Source: Vondammii sp040505895
GTDB taxonomy: Bacteria > Pseudomonadota > Gammaproteobacteria > Chromatiales > Chromatiaceae
Length of the DNA stretch: 64,000 bases
NCBI GenBank assembly: GCA_040505895.1
Contig: JBEVXU010000002.1
Span: 1 to 64,000, forward strand
Direction: 5' to 3'
Shown in pieces: positions 49,387 through 57,139 of the stretch (the first letter of the stretch is position 1; each line of letters begins with the position of its first letter). Below the pieces are notes generated by a model that saw nothing but the letters and a program-made list of their open reading frames with translations, was not told the origin of the DNA and ran no database searches. The position numbers and the translations under genes were made by a program.

Positions 49387-51765
49387 CTGAAGTCTCTACC
49401 TCAGTAGTTGGCTCGGTGATATCCGCTACGCCTCCCCACCAGGGTTCCTGGACCCGATACCAGTGATCATTGGTGACGTAGGTACGTTCCATCTCGTTGG
49501 CAATCTCTGTGAGATTTTCCGGCATCTCGGAGTCTGCTGCCGGCAGTGGCATGCGAACCTTCCAGAGCTGCCCGCCCTCCAGGAGCGCAAAGGCCTGTCC
49601 CTTTGGCAGGGTGATTAGTTCAGCCGGTGTGAGCAACGGTACCTCGGAGACACTGATGCGGTCCTCGTTGCGCGACTTGAAGTCGACGCCCGATCCGGGA
49701 TCTGAGGAGTCATCCACGCCGGAGACACTCATCAGTGTAAAAACCTCGACCCTCGGGAGCTGCTCCGTAAGCATCTCCGCTGTGGCGAGTTCCTTGACCC
49801 GTAGCATGATCATGGTATTGAAGTTACCGGCCACCTGCCCCGCTTTGGCCCGGTTTCCGATACGCGCCTCCACATCCGACCAGGTCTGAGTATAGGCAGT
49901 TACCTGGAACCCGGCCCCACCTGCCTTATTCAGCAACGGTATGAACTCATCACCGATCAGTTCGTTGAACTCATCGGCGTGCATGGAGATCGTTGGTGGC
50001 GTATCCATGGACTCCCCAGATACGCCGTGCTTGTATAAGCGAGTCTTCGATTTCGTGATGCAAAACGGGACATCCAAGTCCCCCTTTTGCACTCATTCTT
50101 CGACAGCCTATTATTGCCCCGGCCGTCCCGGTCTCCAGCACTACGCAATAACATCGCAAGCTCGTTACTGCTTCGTCGCTGGCTCCCGAGATGACTTAAC
50201 GTCGCGTTCGTATGCGATCTTTGGATTCCCTCTGGCGCTATGCGCACGCCGGGCATCCAGTATCGCCTCGCGACTACCGGGGACTAACCGCCTCGGCTTT
50301 CAGCCTTCCTTGGCGGTCAGCGGATGTGCCCGGCTACCGACACCAGATCGGCGAACATGGAATTTCCGACGGCACTGGCGACTGTCGTATCAGTCAGGGC
50401 ATCCAGCCCCACGTAGACGATACCTTTGCGGCGTATCACGTCCATCCACTCGAAGATGGGCCGGGTATCGTTCTCATCCAGATAGTCCGGAGAAATGAGT
50501 TCTGCGATATTGCCGGTGGTGAGTTTCTCCATCAGAGGGCCGACAGAGCTGACGATCTTATCGAAGTAGGTCTTGTCGTATTTGAAGGCCGAGACCAGGC
50601 CATCTAGGACTGGATCGTAGAGGTCTTGCGCCTGCAGGTGCCGCATCAGGGCAATGGCTTCGATGTTCCGACCGCGCAGTGCGGCTGGCAGGTTACGTTC
50701 CTTGATGCCGTCCTTGAGATCGTCAACCTGGGTCTTCCAATCCTCCGCTCCGTGCCGATCGAGGTGGGCCCGCGCGTATTCCATGAACAAAGGTTCGATG
50801 TCATTGATGTAGCGCCGGATCTGTTGATAGTCTGGGCGGCGGTCCAGAGCTACGAGCGCTCTCGCGATGATATTGACGAAGCGCCAGGCAAATTCCTTGA
50901 AGGCGGCCGAGTTACCTTCGCTGGGAAGCTGATTGGCGATACGGGTTGCCACTTCCGTAATGCGCGAAAAGTTGCCGATGGCATTATAGCGAGCTGAGAC
51001 CTGCGGAAACCCGAGATGGAACATATAGAAGTCCTTGGCCCGACCAGCCCGCTTGGCCTCGGCATACACGCGCTGCAATAGACCGGCATCGCCCTTGGGA
51101 TCGAAGACGATCACCACGTCCCCACGCCGGATGTCCTGGGTGATGAGGATCTCTGCCAACCGCGTCTTGCCGACCCGTGTGGTGCCCAACACCAGGGTGT
51201 GCCCCACCCGCTCGCCGATATCCATCCAGACATCCTGTTCTTCCAGTTCGACCGCATGAAGTGCGGGCTTGCCGCCGACGGCAGGTAATGGCGCCAACGG
51301 ATTCCACCAGGCTCGTACGCGAAGCACACGCGCAAGCAGACTCAGGACCGGCACGGACTCCCAGGCAATTTCCTTGCGGCGTGTCCATTGGTAGAGGGAA
51401 CTCGGTTGCACGTACTGCTGGACTTCAGGTCGAATCGTGTCACGCAGGCGCTGGGTGTGCTTCTGGCTCCAGCGAAAGCCACGACCCAGAAAGAGCTTGC
51501 GGCGGCTGAGCGGGATCTTGTGGGATCGCACTCTGTAGGTGGGCAACCGGCGCATGTTGCGTTGATAGCGCAGCACCCGCCAAGCCTGCCGCCCTCGAAT
51601 CAGACCCATCAACAAGAGTATGGCGCCGGCGCAGTAGGCCACCCCTGGTGGCATCATCAAGGCCCAGGGCGCCAGGATGGCGATTGCCGCGCTGGAAAAT
51701 GCCACTAGCGTCGACCAGAGCTCGACCGGTGGTCGCAGCAGGGCCTCGATGGGGTGCTGGTTCAC
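49379..51765 (-). pseudogene. traD: TraD coupling ATPase (SXT/TOL type) interrupted by repeat copy H
   Basis: The N-terminal part (51765-50323, 481 codons) carries two membrane helices and Walker A TLVLGTTRVGKTRLAE with Walker B VVIVFDPKGDA, ending SMFADLVSVAGHI. The C-terminal part (50035-49379) resumes at YKHGVSG, then SMHADEFNELIGDEFIPLLNKAGGAGFQVTAYTQTW. Both pieces are whole numbers of codons, so removal of exactly 50036-50322 restores a 699-residue protein. As it stands the frame stops three codons into the repeat. TraD brings the relaxase-DNA complex to the channel, so conjugation would fail unless the element leaves or is bypassed. Confidence 0.95.
50036..50322 (+). repeat. Interspersed repeat family, copy H (287 bp) inside traD
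   Basis: TAAGCGAGTC at the left and GGCGGTCAGCG at the right, directly bounded by traD codons. The host site is CTTGTA/GATGTG with no target duplication. It is practically identical to copy A, implying recent movement. Orientation is opposite to traD. Confidence 0.92.
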
Positions 51766-52292
51766 TGCTCAATGCCGTGAGCGGAAATCAATACGGGGTA
51801 ATGTGAGATTCCCAAGGCTTTCGCGATATCCGTAGCCGATGCCGGGAGGATAGACAAGCCATCGGCCAATGCGGTGATCGTGCGTAGATCATCCAAAGTG
51901 TCGGCCTGCACAAGCATGCCCACGGCGCCGATTTCCTTGAGCCGATCCCGGTGATCCTGTAACCATTGTCGGGAACGCATATCCGACCCAATCAGAAAGA
52001 ACGGACGCGTAAAGGGCCGGTCGTGCGACCTTGCCTGCACAGACCCAGGCGTCAGGCCGGGCGATCGAATAGGCAGCCAGGCTTCGGGATTGGCTGCACC
52101 GAGTGACGGCTTTGTTGGAACTGGGTTTTCCCGCGGAATCTCATTGGCCGACTCGAAGGCCTCGAGAAACGGTGCGATGGGTTGGGTATCGCCACTGTCA
52201 TAGATCACGGTGAGTTCGGCCTGGGCCATGACAGGCACCAATAAAAAGCTAACGATCATGACACGCCACTCATAACGACTAAGTCGATTCAT
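51762..52292 (-). CDS. ICE protein TIGR03765 (PFL_4695 family)
   Basis: 176 residues with a signal peptide (WRVMIVSFLLVPVMAQA). The mature part (LTVIYDSGDTQPIAPFLEAF, then FFLIGSDMRSRQWLQDHRDRLKEIGAVGMLVQADTLDDLRTI and SHYPVLISAHGIEQ) is typical of this conserved exported ICE protein. Role undefined, probably periplasmic assembly. Overlaps the traD start by four bases. Confidence 0.88.
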   Translation of the reverse strand: MNRLSRYEWRVMIVSFLLVPVMAQAELTVIYDSGDTQPIAPFLEAFESANEIPRENPVPTKPSLGAANPEAWLPIRSPGLTPGSVQARSHDRPFTRPFFLIGSDMRSRQWLQDHRDRLKEIGAVGMLVQADTLDDLRTITALADGLSILPASATDIAKALGISHYPVLISAHGIEQ

Positions 52293-52298
52293 TGCCCG

Positions 52299-52847
52299 TT
52301 ACCCTGCATTCACAATCCGCTGCCACCTTGATAGAACACGGCGACGGTACTTATTGGCACGATGCGGGTTCGCCGGTGCATGGTAACAACCCACACTGAC
52401 CCACCAGTCATGCTCATTTCTATAGCACTCCTGCAGAATCTCCGCACCAATACGCAGATTGAAATATGGATCGAGTGCTTGCCAGGGCGTTCCGAGTCGC
52501 TCCTGGTGGTAGCGCCAATTGACCTGCATTAGACCGATATCGATCGAATGCCTTCCTGCCTGAAGCCAGTCCGTAAGTGTCTGCCAGGCCTCCAGCCGGG
52601 AATCAAAGAAGTAACCTTGACCTGCGACATTCAATGTCCACGGCCAGGGCTGGTACACATCAGCCGATTCCACCTGCCTACCACTCTCGGTGAGCGCCAC
52701 GGCGTAGAGTACGGTATAGGGAACACCGCGTTCCGTCGCGATAGACCGATATCCAGGCGGCACCGATTCATCGCTCCAAACTATGCTGGGAACAGCCAGG
52801 ACAACAAGCACGATCAGCCAGAATTCATTGTGTCTCAATCTGGCCAT
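52299..52847 (-). CDS. Lytic transglycosylase (SLT-type)
   Basis: 182 residues with a signal peptide (FWLIVLVVLAVPSIVWS). The SLT fold is visible: ERGVPYTVLYAVALTESGR with catalytic Glu in LTES, DIGLMQVNWRYH, and YFNLRIGAEILQECY. It opens peptidoglycan for the transfer apparatus, like VirB1. Two or three bases separate it from neighbouring genes in the same operon. Confidence 0.92.
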   Translation of the reverse strand: MARLRHNEFWLIVLVVLAVPSIVWSDESVPPGYRSIATERGVPYTVLYAVALTESGRQVESADVYQPWPWTLNVAGQGYFFDSRLEAWQTLTDWLQAGRHSIDIGLMQVNWRYHQERLGTPWQALDPYFNLRIGAEILQECYRNEHDWWVSVGCYHAPANPHRANKYRRRVLSRWQRIVNAG

Positions 52848-52850
52848 CGC

Positions 52851-53627
52851 CTAGTAATCCAAGGACCGAAGCTGCGACAGGTCCTCGCCCCGACGGCGCA
52901 AAATGTAAGGGACTTCTCCCTGCCCACTCGTCAGTTTGTCTAATGCACCGCCATCATGGTTGAGAGTGATCCGCCGGTTGCGAACCCATTCGGGATCGAT
53001 CTGGTGAGACGATGCCCATGCTCGCACCGTTGCATCATCACCCGGCGCTATGTCCATAAGGTAGATGTCGATACCACTGACCTCATCGATCCGCTTCAAT
53101 AGTTTGCCCATCAGCAGATCACAGACAGGACACTCGGGACGGGCGAAAAACAATAAGCGATCGTTGGATTGCAACACACCCGTCTCTTCTGTCTTGCGGG
53201 GTAACTTGTCGACATCGATCAGCAGCTGATTCGGATAGAGCCGTTTGCCTGCCGCATCGTAAGCGCGTTGAAACGCAAGAATACGGTCCACATCCTCGTG
53301 CATGGCGCGCGCCCAAGCTTCTGCATACCGCTGGCGTTCCGTCTCATCCAGCGCATGAATACCGAGCACTTCGATGGGTGATATGGTCGATGGACTGATA
53401 CTCCCGCGAACCCCTTGCATCAACTGTTTGTAGAGACGCCATTCCGTCTCTGACAAATCCCAGAGGTGGGCGCGCGCCAGGTCCGTTGGCGATAAGGCAC
53501 TGGCTGCTGTAGACGATGCATCTTGCCCTGTTTCTTTGACCTGGGTATGGGATAGCTCGGCAGCAACTACGGGATGTGATGCCATGAGAGCGATAGATAA
53601 AATGACCGTTTTCATTCGACTATTCAT
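52851..53627 (-). CDS. ICE protein TIGR03759 (PFL_4693 family), thioredoxin-like
   Basis: 258 residues from the ATG at 53627 with AAGGA upstream. Signal peptide (MKTVILSIALMASHPVVAA). Central region DLARAHLWDLSETEWRLYKQLMQGVRG. The C-terminal half is thioredoxin-like with a CxxC (FFARPECPVCDLLMGKLLKRID). It may handle disulphides in Cys-rich transfer proteins such as the TraU-like gene product. Confidence 0.9.
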   Translation of the reverse strand: MNSRMKTVILSIALMASHPVVAAELSHTQVKETGQDASSTAASALSPTDLARAHLWDLSETEWRLYKQLMQGVRGSISPSTISPIEVLGIHALDETERQRYAEAWARAMHEDVDRILAFQRAYDAAGKRLYPNQLLIDVDKLPRKTEETGVLQSNDRLLFFARPECPVCDLLMGKLLKRIDEVSGIDIYLMDIAPGDDATVRAWASSHQIDPEWVRNRRITLNHDGGALDKLTSGQGEVPYILRRRGEDLSQLRSLDY

Positions 53628-53904
53628 CCGTGCATCCTTCTCCACAGTCGCTGATCTCCATCGCAGACCGCTCGTTCTGGCCGTGATAAGGGACCGCTAG
53701 ATCCCGGTAAATGACGGCCCTGTCAGCATGACATCGGGATGAGTCGCTCTGGAGCATTGCCTGTGTAAGCTGATGCGAATCCGGTACACCATCCCTATTG
53801 GGTATGGCCATTGCAGATTGCGGCTCGTCATCACTCTTGTCTGCGCTGACCGATCCCAGGGTGAATCCTCCGAAAAGCAACAAAATGGCCAATACGATTT
53901 CCAT
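53620..53904 (-). CDS. Hypothetical short membrane-anchored ICE protein
   Basis: 94 residues. An N-terminal hydrophobic segment (MEIVLAILLLFGGFTLGSVSA) may be an anchor or signal, followed by an acidic linker and a Cys-containing tail (SSRCHADRAVIYRDLAVPY, ISDCGEGCTDE). No known family. The position between the PilL-region and TIGR03759 genes and overlap with the latter support it as real. Confidence 0.6.
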   Translation of the reverse strand: MEIVLAILLLFGGFTLGSVSADKSDDEPQSAMAIPNRDGVPDSHQLTQAMLQSDSSRCHADRAVIYRDLAVPYHGQNERSAMEISDCGEGCTDE

Positions 53905-53909
53905 GGTTT

Positions 53910-54668
53910 CTACCTCTGTAATGAAACGGAGTGGGCCTGCCCGGCAGGTCCTTGCAAATCAACGCGGCCTTTGAGGCGGTCGATATGGGTGACTTTCCAA
54001 CCGGACTGCTGCTCACCTTCTTTCAGAAACGCCATGCGCCCGGCCTGGGAGACGGCCACATAGGTCGCGTCATCCCACACATCTATGGCATCGATATGAA
54101 ATGGAGGGGTCTTGACGGGTCGGGACTTGGACTTGACAGTTGGTTTGCGCTTGACGACCTTGAGCGCCTTGACCTCCTTGGCGATCGTCTCTAGCTGTGA
54201 GGTGGCTTCACTTACACGCCGGCCGAGCTCCTTGTCGCTTTCTCCCAGGTCGCTGATCACCACCTTGATCTCTTTGAGACCTTTGGCCATTACTGTGAGC
54301 TTATGCTTTACATCCGAATTATCGGTTTGTTGTGCCTGAAATCCCCGATCGATACGACCGGACATTGACACCAACCTGTGGTCGATTGCCCCATACTCAC
54401 CCTCACTTCGCGTGACCTTCGATCCTTTCACTTCGGTATCGGCCTGGGCCTGAATATCAGGCTCCGTTACCATGGGATCGGTGGCTGGATTTCCTTCCTG
54501 GCGAATAACCAACAGCCACAGCACACTGATCGCGATGATGCCGATCACGACCGCAGCCAGCACAGTCTTGTAGGGCATCCGGCGAGCTGTTGGCTGCGCC
54601 ACGGCGTCCTCCTGAATAGCCTCCTCATCTGGAAGAGTGGATTGCTCCAGGTGCGTTTCACTTTGCAT
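53910..54668 (-). CDS. ICE protein with one TM helix, PilO/PilP-region-like
   Basis: 252 residues from the ATG at 54668, overlapping the PilL gene by eleven bases. After an acidic N-terminus there is one membrane helix (TVLAAVVIGIIAISVLWLLVI), a coiled coil (SDVKHKLTVMAKGLKEIKVVISDLGESDKELGRRVSEATSQLETI), a Lys-rich linker and a small C-terminal domain (HIDAIDVWDDATYVAVSQAGRMAFLKEGEQQSGWKVTHIDRLKGRVDLQG). The end resembles the beta-rich domain of PilP-like proteins, but the assignment is tentative. Confidence 0.65.
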   Translation of the reverse strand: MQSETHLEQSTLPDEEAIQEDAVAQPTARRMPYKTVLAAVVIGIIAISVLWLLVIRQEGNPATDPMVTEPDIQAQADTEVKGSKVTRSEGEYGAIDHRLVSMSGRIDRGFQAQQTDNSDVKHKLTVMAKGLKEIKVVISDLGESDKELGRRVSEATSQLETIAKEVKALKVVKRKPTVKSKSRPVKTPPFHIDAIDVWDDATYVAVSQAGRMAFLKEGEQQSGWKVTHIDRLKGRVDLQGPAGQAHSVSLQR

Positions 54669-55158
54669 CCTGCGCGACCTCCATTTCGATGCTGGTACGG
54701 ATAACCCGGGCCGCAACCAGATCCACCGCACAACGTTCGAACGTAATCAACCGGTGGACGGGATCTTGGACCAAGTGGTACGCCGGCCCCGCGAGGGTTT
54801 CCAATGCATTTTTTAGCATCATCGGTCCCAGGCTTCGATGGACAGCCGGGAGCGGTAACGCAAATAAGGCTGCCGTGTCCGGTCCAATGGATTCAGCAGT
54901 GGCCAGTCGATAGCCGCTGCGTTTCAGAAGATATGGGACAGCTTCACCCACGGTCTGGATCCGTTCAGGAAACCGTACGGTCATCGTTGTTGCCAACAGC
55001 TCGGCCTGGGACTCTGTCGGTGTGGTGGCAAACAAGGAATAGCGGCCTACCTGGATATCGTTCGCCTGTAGGTTCATGCTGGCCAGGGTACAGATGCTGG
55101 CGATACAGATCGCAATCGGCACGATCGTGTCTATAGGGTGGGAAACGGATCTTTTCAT
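54658..55158 (-). CDS. pilL: Conjugative PilL-type protein (TIGR03748), N-terminal domain
   Basis: 166 residues from the ATG at 55158. A signal region (IDTIVPIAICIASICTLASMNLQA) precedes QVGRYSLFATTPTESQAELLATTMTVRFPERIQTVGEAVPYLLKRSGYRLA. This is the PilL N-terminal segment seen in PFGI-1-class ICEs. The family is linked to thin-pilus (type IVb) biogenesis during mating; the rest of the pil genes are absent from the window. Confidence 0.85.
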   Translation of the reverse strand: MKRSVSHPIDTIVPIAICIASICTLASMNLQANDIQVGRYSLFATTPTESQAELLATTMTVRFPERIQTVGEAVPYLLKRSGYRLATAESIGPDTAALFALPLPAVHRSLGPMMLKNALETLAGPAYHLVQDPVHRLITFERCAVDLVAARVIRTSIEMEVAQDAK

Positions 55159-55313
55159 GATGAACACGGCCTCAGGAATTCTTAGTAACCAGGCCAGCAT
55201 CATTACGAAGTACTCTCAATCGGGGAATGGAAAATCCATTCAACACAACGCACCGTTTCCCTAAGTGTCCGTCAACTCCCCGAGGAGGACGGTAAGCTAC
55301 TCCACATAACAAC

Positions 55314-56387
55314 TTATGCTCCACAATAAACCGCGACGATCTGTGGCCTCTCGTGCCCAAGCTCCAGGCTTATCGTCAGGCGTGCCTTCTGATCAATCAG
55401 CCTTTGCTCCGGCGTGAGCGCCCTTACCCTGGGGCCGCCCGCCGCCGGTGACCGCCATCCGGTCAATTCCTCGTACCGGTTCTGGGCATAGGCATGGCGA
55501 AGGCCATGCATCTTGGAGAGTCCGGCCCGTGAGGTTTCAGCTTCGTATACACGCAGTTGCTGCCGATAATTCTTCGCGCTGGGAATCAACGATCCCTTAC
55601 CGGCCAGCCGGTGCGCCCGGTCGAGGACCGCATGCTGTTCATCGGTTCTCACCGGAATGGCCCGCGCCTTACCGCCCTTGGTCCAGCTCTCCTTGAGAAC
55701 GATGTGGTCGCCCCGGTCAGCGTAGCTCGGCATTAGCTTTATCGCCTCCTCTCGGCGCAATCCAAAGGCCTGTTGCAGTTCCAGACTCATCCGGACTCGG
55801 GCGTCACGCACCCTGTCCAGATCTTGCGGGCCAACCGTCCTGGCCTTGGATGTGTTGGTGACGAACTGCCGGTTCGGGATGCCGTAGTGGTCGTTTGATC
55901 GGGCGATGACGTTCTGCCGGTTGACCTTCTGCGCCCACCAGCGGATGGCCGCCAGCCGGTTCTTCATCGCCCCGGCCGACAGTCCCTCGCCTTGCCAGCT
56001 CTTGACCAGGGCCTCGATGTGTTTGGGTTTGAGTGACTGTGCGCTCATATGGCGGTAACCCAGATCATGAAGCAGATCGGCAATCTGCGTCAGCAGACGC
56101 TCCCGATCCCGCTGTGTGGTGAAACTGCCGTCCTTGTTGCGGTGGCAAATCTGTTTGAGTTGGTAGTTCAGATCTCTCAAGGTGTTCTCGCTTATCGGTA
56201 AGTGTTTCTGACCCAACTGGTGGCCGTAGCCAACCAGTCCCGCTCGTGCGGCACGGTCATGGGACACCACTCCCATGCGACCTGAAGCTGCCTGGTCTAG
56301 GCAACGCCGGTTGTCCCCGGAGGGGATTGGTCCGGCGTGGACCAACATGCCCTGAATGGGCGTTCTTCGAGTGTGGTTACACATCAC
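55314..56387 (-). CDS. Tyrosine recombinase (integrase domain protein)
   Basis: Up to 357 residues; internal starts (for example MGVVSHDRAA) are possible. An SAM-like core-binding domain (LLTQIADLLHDLGYRHMSAQSLKPKHIEALVKSWQGEGLSAGAMKNRLAAIRWW) precedes a catalytic domain. That domain has Arg in FGLRREEAI, HxxR in MHGLRHAYAQNR, and GH/Y in LELGHERPQIVAVYCG. It matches the PF12834/PF12835-type integrases found near the PilL end of this ICE class. Its own attachment site is not recognisable. Confidence 0.82.
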   Translation of the reverse strand: MMCNHTRRTPIQGMLVHAGPIPSGDNRRCLDQAASGRMGVVSHDRAARAGLVGYGHQLGQKHLPISENTLRDLNYQLKQICHRNKDGSFTTQRDRERLLTQIADLLHDLGYRHMSAQSLKPKHIEALVKSWQGEGLSAGAMKNRLAAIRWWAQKVNRQNVIARSNDHYGIPNRQFVTNTSKARTVGPQDLDRVRDARVRMSLELQQAFGLRREEAIKLMPSYADRGDHIVLKESWTKGGKARAIPVRTDEQHAVLDRAHRLAGKGSLIPSAKNYRQQLRVYEAETSRAGLSKMHGLRHAYAQNRYEELTGWRSPAAGGPRVRALTPEQRLIDQKARLTISLELGHERPQIVAVYCGA

Positions 56388-57139
56388 CTCCTTTCAGATA
56401 TGCGGAACAGATCCGCGGTTTATGGAAAATGAGCATCAACGGCACCGCCAGGGGCGGACGTCTCGGCTCGTCGATTGAATGCAGGTCAGTACCTGCGAGG
56501 ATGAACCTATCCTATGATCGGCTCGGACTTGAGGATGGACCCACGGCTTTCGCCGCAGCGTGTTAAAGGATCCGGCTGCGCTCTGGTGCCACTGTACCCG
56601 CAGTGGCCACGGCTAAAATCGATCGAGGGCGGCAGTATCGGTCGTCATCACTGGCCAGTCACTGAAAAATCCTGCCGACTTTGCGCGCCATTTCTGGAGC
56701 CGCCGCCCTCGTCACTACCCCGCTTCGCTTACTAGTGACGAGGGCGCCTTCGGATCAGGCAAGCCCTGCGCCAGGCTACCGCCTGTCACAGAGCTCGCTT
56801 TATTTTTGCTGATACAGTCCTTCGGAGCGCGGTTACCTACCCACAGGGGTCCACAGGCGCCGCTGATCACGGCCCCGCCCTTGGCACGCGAGTTTGAGGC
56901 TCGCGTTGCCGTGGCGGACAAGACCTGGGGACTCTGTGGATAGCTAGAAAATCGAATTGGAAGAGAGTGGTGTGATGTTGGAATGTTAGAACTGACCCCC
57001 TTTTCCTCATAATTAGGAGTTTCAACCCATCTCAAGACGTCCACGGGATATCGCGTAACCTCTACATTAATCACGGATCTTTGCCCTGAGGAGTTTTACG
57101 CCTCAGGTGTGGGTTGGACTTGCGCGTAGTGAAGCAAGG
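56388..57139. other. Long non-coding region with strong hairpins at ICE end
   Basis: No gene can be supported over 750 bases. There is a perfect 13-bp stem (GCCCTCGTCACTA at 56705-56717 with TAGTGACGAGGGC at 56733-56745, 15-base loop). A second stem, ACGCGAG/CTCGCGT, lies at 56886-56906, and a TCTGTGGATAG (DnaA-box-like) near 56934. A 'gaactgacccccttttc' REP-like motif lies near 56990. These could serve an att, oriT or replication role, or terminate transcription. Confidence 0.5.

Noticed and set aside
56388..57139. tRNA gene or ICE attachment core near the integrase
   Set aside because: No cloverleaf-like sequence could be recognised, and no matching direct repeat was found at the other end of the ICE module.
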